NCBI GenBank assembly: GCA_946999785.1
Contig: CAMQEO010000008.1
Coordinates: forward strand, 1 to 24,813
Origin: an uncultured Atopobium sp.
GTDB lineage: Bacteria; Actinomycetota; Coriobacteriia; Coriobacteriales; Atopobiaceae
Length of the DNA: 24,813 nt
Direction of reading: 5' to 3'
A program made the translations under genes and the position numbers. The notes beneath the pieces were generated by a model. It was not told the origin of the DNA. It saw only the letters and a program-made list of their open reading frames with translations, and made no database searches. Shown piece after piece: positions 13,689 to 22,163 of this stretch (position 1 is the stretch's first letter; each line of letters opens with the position of its first letter).

Positions 13689-15608
13689 TTAGGCTAACTT
13701 GTGGAACATATGCCGAACCTTATCTATACGGCTATTCGGGCGGCGGGGTTGGCAAATAAGTTTACCAGTAGCTGGCTGGTATCCTTTTAACTCTGTCAAG
13801 CAGACTCCCTGCCCATTTGTGAAATAAGTTAAATCGTTCCTGTATTCTTGAATACATCTGGCAGGGATTTCTCCTTTCAGAATGACCTCGTCATTCTTTA
13901 TCTGGGTACTTACAATATCTGCACAATACCTTGGGGCATCATGATACGCCCGTGAGAGATATTCCTGCGGTGCATAAATTTCAAATTGGAGATATGGCTC
14001 TAATAGTTCTGTCCCTGCTTTTTTTAAAGCCTGCTCCAATACGATAGGGGAAAGCAGCCGAAAGTCTGCGGGGGTACTTACAGGACTATAATACAATCCA
14101 TATTCAAAACAGATTTTACAGTCTGTCACTTTCCATCCATACAGCCCCTGCCCGCAGCCATAGAGGACCCCCTCCATAACCGCATTTTGGAACGATTGGT
14201 TTAAATATCCAAGTGAAACTCTGCTTTCATACTGCACTCCGCTTCCAATAGGGAGCGGCTCTATGGACAACCCGACAGAAGCCCAGAAAGGGTTTGGCGG
14301 GACTTCTATGTGGATGGTATATTCTGCTTTTCTAAGCGGTCTTTCCATATATATAACAGTAGGCTCTTTTATTTCTGCCTCCACATGATATTTTTCCTCA
14401 AGGATGGCACAAATGACTTCCATCTGCACTTTCCCCAAAAAAGAAAGTATAATCTCATGCGTTGTAGTATCCACATAATATTTTAAAAGAGGGTCGCCAT
14501 CTGAAATTTCTGTAAGTGCCCCAAGCAATATTTCCCGCTGTTCAGATTTCTTTACTGCAATCGTTGTTTGGAGCATAGGGAGAGGATTTTCAATAAATGC
14601 TCTCTGCGGCAACAGCATTTCGTTCCCCAAAATACTGTTTAGCTGCAAAACATCATTTGGTAAAATTACAATATCACCAGAGCAGGCTGTATCGGATGAA
14701 CATAATTCCCCGTTTGTCGGAACACACATCTCTGTGATTTTTATTTTCTCTTTTTCAGATATTCTAATAACATCCCTCAAATGCAATGTTCCGCTATATA
14801 TACGCACATAAACAAAACGCCGCCTTTTCTCCGAATATTCAATCTTAAAAACCTGCCCGCATAGTTCAGATTGACCTTCAGGCGTTGATGAATAAAACTT
14901 ACTGGCAATCACTTCTATAAGCTGCCGAATCCCAAGATTGTTTTTAGCGCTTCCGTGATAAACGGGAAATAACGTTCCGTTTTGGAATCTCCTGTTTTCT
15001 TCCTGTTCCAGTTCTGACATTTTAAACGGTTTCCCTGACATATATTTCTCTAATAGTCCATCGTTTCCCATAATTACCGCATCCCACTGTCCCATATCGT
15101 CATTGTCCGTTACATTTATATGGGGATGCTGCCCAACCTTTTGCTTCACTATAATTTCCGAAGAAAGCTTTGCTTTCATTTCCCGATATACCATTGGCAA
15201 ATCAATCCCCTCTTGGTCAATTTTATTGATGAAAAAAATTGTCGGAATCTTCATTGTCTGTAGTGCATGAAACAGTATGCGGGTCTGTGCCTGTATGCCA
15301 TCCTTTGCAGAAACTAATAATACTGCTCCGTCTAATACGGATAAAGAACGGTATACTTCCGCCAAAAAATCCATATGGCCTGGCGTATCTATAATGTTGA
15401 CTTTTACATCCTCCCACTGAAAAGATGCCACTGCTGTCTGGATAGTGATTCCCCTTTGACGCTCCAAATTCATTGTATCTGTCCTTGTTGTGCCTTTATC
15501 TACGCTCCCTAGTTCTGCAATTGCACCACTGGTATACAATAAACTCTCCGTTAAGGTTGTCTTTCCTGCGTCAACGTGAGCCAGAATGCCTAAGTTAATT
15601 ATTTTCAT
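13689..15608 (-). CDS. tet(O): Tetracycline resistance ribosomal protection protein Tet(O)
   Basis: Tet(O) is an EF-G-like GTPase that removes tetracycline from the ribosome. The 639-residue length is exact for the family. The G1 motif AHVDAGKT is at 10-17, G3 DTPGH at 74-78 and NKID at 128-131; it ends KVRHMFHKLA. From memory the whole sequence follows Tet(O) rather than Tet(M) or Tet(W), for example ITIQTAVASFQWEDV and GQHPHINVTDNDDM, with only scattered substitutions, so I see no sign of a Tet(O/W) mosaic. AGGAGG lies eight bases before the ATG. Expression is controlled by the upstream leader and attenuator. tet(O) is common in Campylobacter and streptococci and is clearly acquired here. 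Confidence 0.96.
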   Translation of the reverse strand: MKIINLGILAHVDAGKTTLTESLLYTSGAIAELGSVDKGTTRTDTMNLERQRGITIQTAVASFQWEDVKVNIIDTPGHMDFLAEVYRSLSVLDGAVLLVSAKDGIQAQTRILFHALQTMKIPTIFFINKIDQEGIDLPMVYREMKAKLSSEIIVKQKVGQHPHINVTDNDDMGQWDAVIMGNDGLLEKYMSGKPFKMSELEQEENRRFQNGTLFPVYHGSAKNNLGIRQLIEVIASKFYSSTPEGQSELCGQVFKIEYSEKRRRFVYVRIYSGTLHLRDVIRISEKEKIKITEMCVPTNGELCSSDTACSGDIVILPNDVLQLNSILGNEMLLPQRAFIENPLPMLQTTIAVKKSEQREILLGALTEISDGDPLLKYYVDTTTHEIILSFLGKVQMEVICAILEEKYHVEAEIKEPTVIYMERPLRKAEYTIHIEVPPNPFWASVGLSIEPLPIGSGVQYESRVSLGYLNQSFQNAVMEGVLYGCGQGLYGWKVTDCKICFEYGLYYSPVSTPADFRLLSPIVLEQALKKAGTELLEPYLQFEIYAPQEYLSRAYHDAPRYCADIVSTQIKNDEVILKGEIPARCIQEYRNDLTYFTNGQGVCLTELKGYQPATGKLICQPRRPNSRIDKVRHMFHKLA

Positions 15609-15640
15609 GTGATTTTCCTCCTATCAACACCCAAAAAAGG

Positions 15641-15680
15641 GCATAAAAATACCCAGTGATAAATACTCCTATCACTGGGT
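15641..15680 (-). terminator. Attenuator hairpin in the tet(O) leader
   Basis: ACCCAGTGAT (15651-15660) and ATCACTGGGT (15671-15680) form a perfect 10-bp stem with a 10-base loop. On the minus strand it runs into ATTTTTATGCCCTTTTTT. It lies about 40 bases before the tet(O) start. A second ACTGGGT at 15754-15760 can compete for the 15651-15657 arm, providing an alternative structure. Confidence 0.8.
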
Positions 15681-15743
15681 AAATAACTCCAATAGCCCCA
15701 AAACACTTATATGTTTTCGGGCATATAAAATTACATGATAAAA

Positions 15744-15846
15744 GTATTCTTAAACTGGGTACAAAAAACCAAGCCCCATATTAAAAGTGAAACGGGACTG
15801 CTACTTTTTGTTCCCACTATCAAATTGACAGTTTATTTAAGAATAC
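15744..15846 (-). promoter_or_regulatory. Alternative pairing elements of the tet(O) leader RNA
   Basis: GTATTCTTAAA (15744-15754) is the exact complement of TTTAAGAATAC (15836-15846), which overlaps codons 4-7 of the leader peptide. ACTGGGT directly follows at 15754-15760 and duplicates one arm of the attenuator. A ribosome stalled on or translating the leader peptide would open the first pairing and could change which terminator arm is used. This is the attenuation logic proposed for tet(M)-type genes. Confidence 0.6.
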
Positions 15847-15856
15847 CTTGCCGCAT
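15833..15856 (-). CDS. tet(O) leader peptide MRQGILK
   Basis: This seven-codon frame, ATG at 15854-15856 to TAA at 15833-15835, has an excellent ribosome site (AAGGAG at 15866-15871, nine bases before the ATG). It lies just downstream of the tet(O) promoter. Ribosomal-protection tet genes usually carry such a short leader peptide, whose translation under tetracycline is thought to relieve attenuation. Confidence 0.7.
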   Translation of the reverse strand: MRQGILK

Positions 15857-15888
15857 ATTTATTAACTCCTTGTATAAAACTGAATCTA

Positions 15889-15917
15889 ATTATATTCCTT
15901 AACCCTTTATTTGTCAA
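15889..15917 (-). promoter_or_regulatory. Consensus promoter of tet(O)
   Basis: On the minus strand a perfect -35 TTGACA (15912-15917) and perfect -10 TATAAT (15889-15894) are separated by exactly 17 bases. It is the best promoter in the window and starts transcription just before the leader peptide. Confidence 0.92.
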
Positions 15918-15940
15918 GCTGACAAACTAAAGCAGAAAAA

Positions 15941-15963
15941 GTGGCAGGATTTCACCCTGCCAC
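15941..15963 (-). terminator. Terminator of tnpV
   Basis: GTGGCAGG (15941-15948) and CCTGCCAC (15956-15963) form an 8-bp perfect stem. On the minus strand TTTTT follows. It separates tnpV from the tet(O) promoter, so tet(O) is transcribed independently. Confidence 0.85.
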
Positions 15964-15974
15964 TAATCATCTGT

Positions 15975-16349
15975 TTATGCAAAAATAATTTCCTTTTCCA
16001 CAATCTCCCTCGCACAAGCCCTTATGTTATTCATTCTTCCAGTCCATTTTAAGGCGTTTTCTGCCTTTAACTGTTCTGTTATGCCCTGTGCTTGTTTCAT
16101 GCCCTCTATGAGCCGTTCAAAGCGTTCCTGTGCCTGTCTGTCAATGTCGGCAAGGTAAGCATTGAGCCTGCCGCTTGTGAGAAGATTGGTGTATGTAATT
16201 TTGCGGTACTCCCGCAGATAGTCCAAGTGCCGCCGTCCGAATAAGTCTATCGGCTGTTCCTTTTCGGGTGGTATGGTAAGGCAGGGTAAAATGTATTCGC
16301 CTTGCCGTTCGTATCTGCCGCCCATTTCCTCAAAGATTGATTGTACCAT
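15975..16349 (-). CDS. tnpV: TnpV-family transposon-encoded protein
   Basis: The 124-residue protein matches the TnpV type: YILPCLTIPPEKEQPIDLFG followed by RRHLDYLREYRKITYTNLL, and a helical, charged C-terminus. TnpV proteins occur beside resistance genes in clostridial and streptococcal mobile elements; their function is unknown and they carry no known catalytic motif. I take ATG 16349 as the start because GGAGG lies seven to eight bases upstream. The frame also opens at TTG 16364, but that codon overlaps the ribosome site. The gene lies upstream of the tet(O) promoter with its own terminator. Confidence 0.82.
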   Translation of the reverse strand: MVQSIFEEMGGRYERQGEYILPCLTIPPEKEQPIDLFGRRHLDYLREYRKITYTNLLTSGRLNAYLADIDRQAQERFERLIEGMKQAQGITEQLKAENALKWTGRMNNIRACAREIVEKEIIFA

Positions 16350-16478
16350 TTGTTTTTCCTCCAAATAAGATATTCACTCCATAATCATGTCTGCTATCAT
16401 TAACACAATTTACGTTTTCTCCTTATCTGGTTTCATTCATGTTTCACGGCACAAGAAAACGCAGGGCTATCGCAAGGC

Positions 16479-17795
16479 TTACGAGTTATCCTCGCTCAAA
16501 CGTTCCAAGACGCGCAAACCACGCTCAACCTGCTTACGAGTGCGCTCTTTTATCTTTGCCACGCGCTCTTTACGTTCACGCGCCTCTTTTTGCAGACGAA
16601 TTGCTTCTTCATCGCGCACAATAAGCTCATGCGTGTCGCCTTGCTTCATAACAATACATTGCTCAGGACAAACAAGCGCACATGCCGAGCAGTTTACACA
16701 ATAGGCAGTCTGCACCGAAAAACGTCCATGCTCGTCTAAATTGCATGCATTAACAGGACACACACGCGTGCATGCCGAACACACAGTGCAAGCACTCATA
16801 TCGCAAACTGGTATCAAATTTTGTTCTTTATAATGAGCAGCGAGCTGCGGATTTTTTTGGATAACAGATAGAAGTAACTTACGCTTTTGGGTAAGAAGAC
16901 GATGATTATATGATGTAGTTGTATCTCCAAGCGCTTTCTCAAGCGTACATTGCAGCTCAAAAAGGTCGTTGGAATGCTTTTGGATTTTACGCGTTACGGC
17001 CTGAACGCCTGCATATACCGGATTTTGTGCAGCAAGCAAGGTTTGACCTGCTCGACCAACATCGCGTAAAAATTCTTGGCGCAAAAACGCACGCGACATG
17101 TCGTGATTAAGGTTATGTCTATCTACTTCTATGCCAACTTCTTTACCAATAAACTCTTCAGCTGCTCCAATTTCATCGGTATACGCAAGCTCGCCCGTAG
17201 TTGTTTTACACTTATCACACACACCTATGGGCAAATACACGCTAATATTGGAATACTCTTGTAACAGGGCTATCCATACTTCGCGCGGAACTACACCTAG
17301 GCAGGGCAAAAGAATTTCGTTAGGACGAGGCAGCTTTCCTAGTGCTCGCGTACAGGTGATATAGCATACCTCATACATCGAAGCAACTTTTGCAATACGA
17401 TCATACAGGGATTTTGCCATAAAGCGAGAAACAATAAATGCCTCGGTAGGGCATGCAGCAATACACAAACCGCAGGCACGACACGTGTCTGCAATCTTTA
17501 CGGTTGAGCCTTTAATATCAATGGCATCAACGGGGCAAACATCCATACACGCATGGCAGGTGCACGTAGTATGTGCGCCCACACCTTCGGCACGATACGC
17601 ATTATAGGCTCCAACATTCAAACAAGAAAGCGCATTTGCACGCGGTTTTTCTTTGTAATCACGCGGATCAAAGACGCGCGCAGAACTCTTATCGCCTGTT
17701 AATACCTGCGTAATCTGGCCTAAAGGCTGCGATAATGCAGAAAGATCCTGTTTTATATCGATGATATCATCGAGCATATCACGCTTAGTACTCAC
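16479..17795 (-). CDS. Four-cluster 4Fe-4S ferredoxin-like protein
   Basis: The 438-residue protein has two pairs of cluster sites. The N-terminal pair is C78/C80/C83/C87P (first spacing irregular) and C105-C108-C111-C115P. The C-terminal pair is C336-C339-C342-C346P and C366-C369-C372-C376P. Between them a domain with CYITCTRALGKLP, LLPCLGVVPREVW and GVCDKCKT resembles the cysteine-rich domains of redox partner subunits. A charged coiled-coil tail follows (about 394-435). No signal peptide or membrane segment is seen, so it is probably a cytoplasmic electron carrier or scaffold of anaerobic metabolism. The start is GTG 17795 with an AGGGGA ribosome site. The partner is not in the window. The tet(O) segment begins directly behind its stop codon. 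Confidence 0.75.
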   Translation of the reverse strand: MSTKRDMLDDIIDIKQDLSALSQPLGQITQVLTGDKSSARVFDPRDYKEKPRANALSCLNVGAYNAYRAEGVGAHTTCTCHACMDVCPVDAIDIKGSTVKIADTCRACGLCIAACPTEAFIVSRFMAKSLYDRIAKVASMYEVCYITCTRALGKLPRPNEILLPCLGVVPREVWIALLQEYSNISVYLPIGVCDKCKTTTGELAYTDEIGAAEEFIGKEVGIEVDRHNLNHDMSRAFLRQEFLRDVGRAGQTLLAAQNPVYAGVQAVTRKIQKHSNDLFELQCTLEKALGDTTTSYNHRLLTQKRKLLLSVIQKNPQLAAHYKEQNLIPVCDMSACTVCSACTRVCPVNACNLDEHGRFSVQTAYCVNCSACALVCPEQCIVMKQGDTHELIVRDEEAIRLQKEARERKERVAKIKERTRKQVERGLRVLERLSEDNS

Positions 17796-18188
17796 CGATA
17801 TATCCCCTGTTCATTACTGTGCGTTACAAGCGCAAGACGCTCATGTAAACGCACAAATTCCTCTCCCTTGTAACAAAATCTCATAAAATGCCACGTATGT
17901 GCGATAAAAACTACCAATTTTAGAACATGTCATCAAACGAGCTGTTTTGTCATACGCTTATACTACCGCAAAGTTTTATTCCAAGTTGGTTACAAGTCTT
18001 GTTTTTTAACGAAATTGCACGAGAATCAAGTAATCTTATGATAGATATAAATTGTGTTGCACTGAATGTGCCGTGTTATATTAGTTTCGTTTTCTTTTGA
18101 TGTGGCAAAGGTATAGCAAAATAAAACGAAAGCTCAATATGGCATAACCTATACCAGCTTGCACACACGGATTCGCAAAGGAGTGAAT
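17796..18188. promoter_or_regulatory. Divergent intergenic region upstream of asnA
   Basis: No gene or RNA is recognised. A 9-bp inverted repeat, TTTCGTTTT (18085-18093) and AAAACGAAA (18123-18131), with 29 bases between the arms lies in the probable asnA leader. A weak promoter candidate for asnA is TTGCAC (18057-18062) with TATTAG (18079-18084). The repeat just behind it could be an operator or mRNA hairpin; no T-box features were found. Confidence 0.35.
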
Positions 18189-19187
18189 ATGCGGAACAAC
18201 AGCAACGCGTCAGCTTTTGATTTAAAAGAGACGCAAATCGCAATTAAGAGTCTTAAAGATTATTTTGAAAGAGAATTGGGCAATTCGCTTAATCTTGCGC
18301 GTGTGTCAGCGCCGCTCTTTGTTCGTCCGCAAACAGGACTTAATGACAATCTTAACGGCGTAGAAAAAGCAGTCAGCTTTTCTATTCGTCATCACCATTT
18401 AGACTGCGAAATTGTGCAATCGCTTGCAAAATGGAAGCGCTGGGCACTCAAGCGTTACAATTTTGGTGTGTATGAAGGTCTTTATGCAGATATGAACGCT
18501 ATACGTCCGGATGAAGAGCTGGATGAACTTCATTCTGCATACGTTGATCAATGGGACTGGGAAAAGATCATCAAAAAATCTGACCGCTCAACCGATTATC
18601 TGAAAGCATGTGTACGCGAAATTTTTGAGGTCTTCAAACGTACTGAAACCTATATTAACAGCGTATATCCCTATATTCTTTCAAAAAAGTTGCCTGACGA
18701 AATCACGTTTGTAACTACGCAAGAAATGGAAGACGAAATGCCGGCGTTATCTCCGCGTGAACGTGAGCGCGAATATGCTCGTAAATACAAAGCTATTTTT
18801 ATTATCGGCATCGGAGGAGCGCTTAAATCGGGTAAGCCTCATGATCTTCGCAGCCCCGACTATGATGATTGGTCAATGAATGGCGACATCATTTTTTGGG
18901 ATCCTGTGCGCAATGATTCTATTGAACTTTCAAGCATGGGCGTTCGCGTAAATGAGGATGCGCTTAAAAAGCAGCTTGCTATATGTAACGCTGAAGATAG
19001 ATTAAAACTGCCCTTCCATCAGGCACTCATGAATAAAGAGCTTCCCTACACTATCGGTGGAGGAATTGGGCAGTCGCGTCTGTGTATGTATTTCCTAGAA
19101 AAGCACCATATCGGCGAGGTTCAATGCAGCGTTTGGGATGAAGCTGATATTCAAAAGTTTGCACATGAGAATCTAACTATTCTCTAG
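18189..19187 (+). CDS. asnA: Aspartate-ammonia ligase (asparagine synthetase A)
   Basis: AsnA makes asparagine from aspartate, ammonia and ATP. The 332-residue length is standard. The fold resembles class II aminoacyl-tRNA synthetases. Recognised segments include RPQTGLNDNLNGVEKAVSF, QSLAKWKRWAL, GLYADMNAIRPDEELD, HSAYVDQWDWEK, and the C-terminal motif IGGGIGQSRLCMYFL, which holds the class II motif-3 arginine. The start at 18189 is preceded by AAAGGAG at eight bases; ten in-frame codons upstream lack a ribosome site. It stands alone, with its own terminator. Confidence 0.96.
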   Translation: MRNNSNASAFDLKETQIAIKSLKDYFERELGNSLNLARVSAPLFVRPQTGLNDNLNGVEKAVSFSIRHHHLDCEIVQSLAKWKRWALKRYNFGVYEGLYADMNAIRPDEELDELHSAYVDQWDWEKIIKKSDRSTDYLKACVREIFEVFKRTETYINSVYPYILSKKLPDEITFVTTQEMEDEMPALSPREREREYARKYKAIFIIGIGGALKSGKPHDLRSPDYDDWSMNGDIIFWDPVRNDSIELSSMGVRVNEDALKKQLAICNAEDRLKLPFHQALMNKELPYTIGGGIGQSRLCMYFLEKHHIGEVQCSVWDEADIQKFAHENLTIL

Positions 19188-19209
19188 CTTTTAGGTGTAG
19201 TTACTCATA

Positions 19210-19246
19210 AAGCCCATGCTGTGCGCGCACAACATGGGCTTATTTA
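19210..19246 (+). terminator. Terminator after asnA
   Basis: AAGCCCATG (19210-19218) pairs with CATGGGCTT (19233-19241); the inner TGTGCG/CGCACA arms extend the stem past one mismatch. The tail ATTTATACC is only modestly T-rich. Confidence 0.8.
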
Positions 19247-19352
19247 TACCTTAAAGAACTTATGCAGTTCATCGTTTTGCTTAAGAACTTAAAGATTAAG
19301 CGCTTAAAACGATCAAAACGATTAAGCACGTACAACAGAAATAAGACGTCCG

Positions 19353-19787
19353 CTACGACTGAATTCGCGTTCTGCAATACGGGCAAACTTTCCAGTCGGC
19401 ATTAAGAGGACGATGACAGGTAGGACATACGTTTCTGACTTGCGTATTGCAAAGTGGACATACCACAAAATCGCGGTCAATAGGAGCTCCGCACTTAGGG
19501 CAAATACCGTAATGCGAAAGCTGATGTTCGCGCAATGCTATATCTAAATCTTGTTCTTCCCTATCAATAAGGTACGAGCTAGGACGCAAAATAACATACG
19601 TTAACAATCCAACAATAGGTACAACCGCAACAAGGGACCATACCCACCACGGCTCGGCACCACGGCGCTGAGCATCGCGTGTTACGTAAACAATTGACAA
19701 TATATAAACCATTACGATGCACATTACAATTAAGTAAAGTACCATACGTACTTCAGGCGTAAGAATTTGATCGAGCAAATCTGACAT
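19353..19787 (-). CDS. Membrane protein with two zinc ribbons
   Basis: The 144-residue protein has two membrane segments (about 15-35 and 47-67) joined by a short basic, tryptophan-rich loop (RDAQRRGAEPWW). The layout is PLD-nuclease-N or SHOCT-like. A soluble C-terminal part carries two zinc-ribbon pairs: CPKC (96-99) with CPLC (110-113), and CPTC (121-124) with CPYC (135-138). The zinc ribbons probably face the cytoplasm. AAGGAG nine bases before ATG 19787 sets the start. No enzymatic motif is seen and the function is unknown. It lies between asnA and folC and may share no role with them. Confidence 0.7.
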   Translation of the reverse strand: MSDLLDQILTPEVRMVLYLIVMCIVMVYILSIVYVTRDAQRRGAEPWWVWSLVAVVPIVGLLTYVILRPSSYLIDREEQDLDIALREHQLSHYGICPKCGAPIDRDFVVCPLCNTQVRNVCPTCHRPLNADWKVCPYCRTRIQS

Positions 19788-19867
19788 TGGCCTGTACTCC
19801 TTTGTCGTAGGTATATGCAATACACCTTAGTATAGCGGTCTTGCTTTCTGTAGACGGCAACTATTTA

Positions 19868-21289
19868 CTATACACAAGTTTTTCGTTGCATATAAGCCGC
19901 CACTTCTCCAGCAAGCGTAATAGAGCCACATGCAATAAAATCACGATCTAAAAGCGCATTCATTGCATCGTTAACACATGAGTACCATTGTGGCATATAT
20001 TGCAGCTTTTTTGCAAATATTTCCGCTAATTTTTTAGCCTCAAGCGCACGAGGCGAATTTGTTTGTGTGCATATCACACAAGGAAACGCGCTGGCAAGGC
20101 GCTCAACAATGCCTGTAACATCTTTATCTGCTAATATGGCGCATAATAAAACAGGACGTGTTGCTCTATCAGGTAATACCTGCTCCATATTAGCAAGAAA
20201 GGTATCAACAGATTGTGGATTGTGACATGCATCAATCAACGCAAGTGGTTTATCGCGCACAATTTGAAAACGACCTGGTGTAGGACATGTATACACTGCT
20301 TGTTGAAGGAGCTTGAGGTCAAGGGGCCGATTAAGAAACGACTCAGCCAAAAGCGTTGCACAAGCAATATTTGCCGCCTGATATGTAGGTTTAGAAGCTC
20401 TTAGATGAGTATAGGTTTGCCGTGGCGAGGTAACGCTTAACTCCATAACATCATGCAGATCGCCAAGGTGTTTATCAACACTAAAATGCGCATAGGTATA
20501 GCCATCACGATGGCGAATATTTCCGCTATTTATTTCGCCTGTTGCGTCTTGTTTGTGGTTAGCTTCAAGAAGAATAGGATCAACACCTGCAGAGCTACAT
20601 TGTTTTAGGAAAACATCTTGAACCGTTGAAGGTGCAGCAGTGCCCACGCCTAATACACACGAGCGGGAAGGCTTGATGATTGCTGCTTTTTCGGCAGCAA
20701 TTTTTTCGAGCGTATCACCCAAAATTTTCATATGGTCAAGCCCAATACCGGTTATACCTACCGTTTGAATGGATGAAACTGCAGATGTAGCATCCCAACG
20801 ACCGCCCATACCGCATTCAAAAACAACAACGTCTACCCCAGCGCGCGCATACGCAAAACAAGCCGCAACGGTTAACAGATCAAATTCGGTAATGCTGTAA
20901 AGCTCTAATCCGCAAGCTTTACGCTGCGCATTTACGCGATGTGCCGCCTCGAATGCATAAGAAAGTGAACAAGCAAAATCAGACTCTGAAATAGGCACTC
21001 CGTCTATTTCAATTCGATCAGTATACGAAGTAAGACCAGGTGATGTGTATAATCCCGTGCACAAACCATGCGCTTTTAAAATTGATGCGGTATAACGAGC
21101 TGTAGATGTTTTCCCATTGGTACCAGCTATTTGTATGCTCTTATAGGCATAATCGGGATTACCCAACATACAGAGCATATCGCTTACCGACTCAAGCATA
21201 GGAACAATGCCAAATCGTAAAGCTGAAGTAAGCTCTTGTAAAGCTTGTGTATACGATTTTGCGGGGCATGAAAAAGGTGGAACGTACAT
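19868..21289 (-). CDS. folC: Folylpolyglutamate synthase / dihydrofolate synthase
   Basis: FolC adds glutamate residues to folates (and can make dihydrofolate from dihydropteroate), trapping the cofactor in the cell. The 473-residue protein has the Mur-ligase P-loop GTNGKTS (56-62), the segment EFDLLTVAACFAYARAGVDV, the metal-binding region ECGMGGRWDATSAV, and the C-terminal DACHNPQS. It is about 30 residues longer than usual, with an insertion near 240-265. The ATG lies four bases after the folD stop and has no ribosome site of its own, so translation is probably coupled. It ends the one-carbon folate cluster. No terminator is obvious behind it. Confidence 0.92.
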   Translation of the reverse strand: MYVPPFSCPAKSYTQALQELTSALRFGIVPMLESVSDMLCMLGNPDYAYKSIQIAGTNGKTSTARYTASILKAHGLCTGLYTSPGLTSYTDRIEIDGVPISESDFACSLSYAFEAAHRVNAQRKACGLELYSITEFDLLTVAACFAYARAGVDVVVFECGMGGRWDATSAVSSIQTVGITGIGLDHMKILGDTLEKIAAEKAAIIKPSRSCVLGVGTAAPSTVQDVFLKQCSSAGVDPILLEANHKQDATGEINSGNIRHRDGYTYAHFSVDKHLGDLHDVMELSVTSPRQTYTHLRASKPTYQAANIACATLLAESFLNRPLDLKLLQQAVYTCPTPGRFQIVRDKPLALIDACHNPQSVDTFLANMEQVLPDRATRPVLLCAILADKDVTGIVERLASAFPCVICTQTNSPRALEAKKLAEIFAKKLQYMPQWYSCVNDAMNALLDRDFIACGSITLAGEVAAYMQRKTCV

Positions 21290-21293
21290 GGAA

Positions 21294-22157
21294 TCACGCT
21301 TTCAAAACTTGTTGTATCTCTGCAGCCTCAACCACATGCTGCATAAGAATAGTTGTGGTAATAGAGCCAATACCACCAGGTACTGGAGTTATAGCACAAA
21401 CTTTTGGCTCAACATGCTCAAAATCAACATCACCCACGAGCTTTTGGGCCGACGCGTCCCAATTTATACCTACATCAATGAGCGTCTGGTGCTCTAAAAC
21501 CATATCGGACGTCACAAAACGAGCATGACCAAGGGCGGCAATAATAATATCAGCTGCGTGCAAATGCTTGGTAAGATCTTTAGTTTTTGAGTGACACATC
21601 GTCACCGTTGCATTTCTATGCTGTGCCAGCATAGAAACAGGACGACCAATAACTAACGAACGACCAACAACGCACACATTTTTACCGCAGATGTCAATAC
21701 CATAGTAATCAAGCAACGCCATACAAGCCTGTGCAGTACAAGGAGCAAAACCCACCTTTTGACCAGCAAAAACACCGTAAAGCGAACCTTGTGTAATGCC
21801 GTCAACATCTTTTTGAGGTAAAAGTGTATTGCAAATTAAGCGTTCATCCAACGTCTTTGGCAAAGGACGAAACAGCAAACATCCATGAATCGAGGAATCC
21901 TCATTAATTTTTGTGATCTGCGCTATGAGCTGTTGCTGCGAAACATCCTCATCAAAGGCGTATACCTTTAGCTTGCAGCCAAGCTTATCAGCGCGCTTTT
22001 TCGCCGCGCGCTCGTAAGAGAGCGCACCTGCATCCTCACCTACTCTTATAACAGCAAGTGTAGGCGTAATGTGCGCCTGCGCAAGTTTTTTAATTCTTGG
22101 AAGCAAATCTTCGCACAAAGAAGTTGCAACAGCAGCTCCTTTAAGAAGTTGAGCCAT
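21294..22157 (-). CDS. folD: Methylene-THF dehydrogenase FolD, probably without cyclohydrolase activity
   Basis: FolD normally interconverts 5,10-methylene-, 5,10-methenyl- and 10-formyl-THF with NAD(P). The 287-residue protein keeps Y48 (SYERAAKKRAD), KDVDG (116-120), GRSLVIGRPVSML and the closing PVPGGIGSITTTILMQHV. In the bifunctional E. coli enzyme the motif is YxxxK with K54 essential for the cyclohydrolase step; here position 52 is alanine. The glutamine of the QLPLP motif is also replaced (FRPLP, F96). Similar YER-type FolD proteins occur in clostridia. Dehydrogenase residues look intact, so the separate cyclodeaminase-like gene seven bases upstream probably performs the missing step. 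It is part of the fhs-fchA-folD-folC cluster. Confidence 0.92.
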   Translation of the reverse strand: MAQLLKGAAVATSLCEDLLPRIKKLAQAHITPTLAVIRVGEDAGALSYERAAKKRADKLGCKLKVYAFDEDVSQQQLIAQITKINEDSSIHGCLLFRPLPKTLDERLICNTLLPQKDVDGITQGSLYGVFAGQKVGFAPCTAQACMALLDYYGIDICGKNVCVVGRSLVIGRPVSMLAQHRNATVTMCHSKTKDLTKHLHAADIIIAALGHARFVTSDMVLEHQTLIDVGINWDASAQKLVGDVDFEHVEPKVCAITPVPGGIGSITTTILMQHVVEAAEIQQVLKA

Positions 22158-22163
22158 AGTATA

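Larger units (their letters stand above)
13200..16478. mobile_element. Tetracycline-resistance segment: tnpV, tet(O), KTR remnant
   Basis: Between ychF and the ferredoxin-like gene lies foreign cargo: tnpV, tet(O) with its regulatory leader, and a broken cysteine-rich KTR gene. This combination is typical of mobilisable elements of gut and oral Firmicutes. The right edge is sharp: unrelated sequence begins directly after the stop codon at 16479-16481. The left edge is not defined and lies somewhere in 13165-13400. No relaxase, integrase, resolvase or terminal repeat is visible, so this is a fragment of a larger element. Confidence 0.65.

Noticed and set aside
13689..15608. Mosaic tet gene (such as a Tet(O/W) or Tet(O/32/O) hybrid)
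   Set aside because: The recalled Tet(O) sequence fits at the N-terminus, middle and C-terminus with only scattered changes. A nucleotide alignment would be needed to exclude a short mosaic block.
17796..18188. T-box or other riboswitch before asnA
   Set aside because: I found no T-box consensus element or antiterminator/terminator pair there, only a widely spaced 9-bp inverted repeat.
19260..19352. Repetitive AAAACGAT/CTTAAG elements behind asnA
   Set aside because: The short overlapping palindromes form no clean stem or repeat array and give no basis for a feature call.
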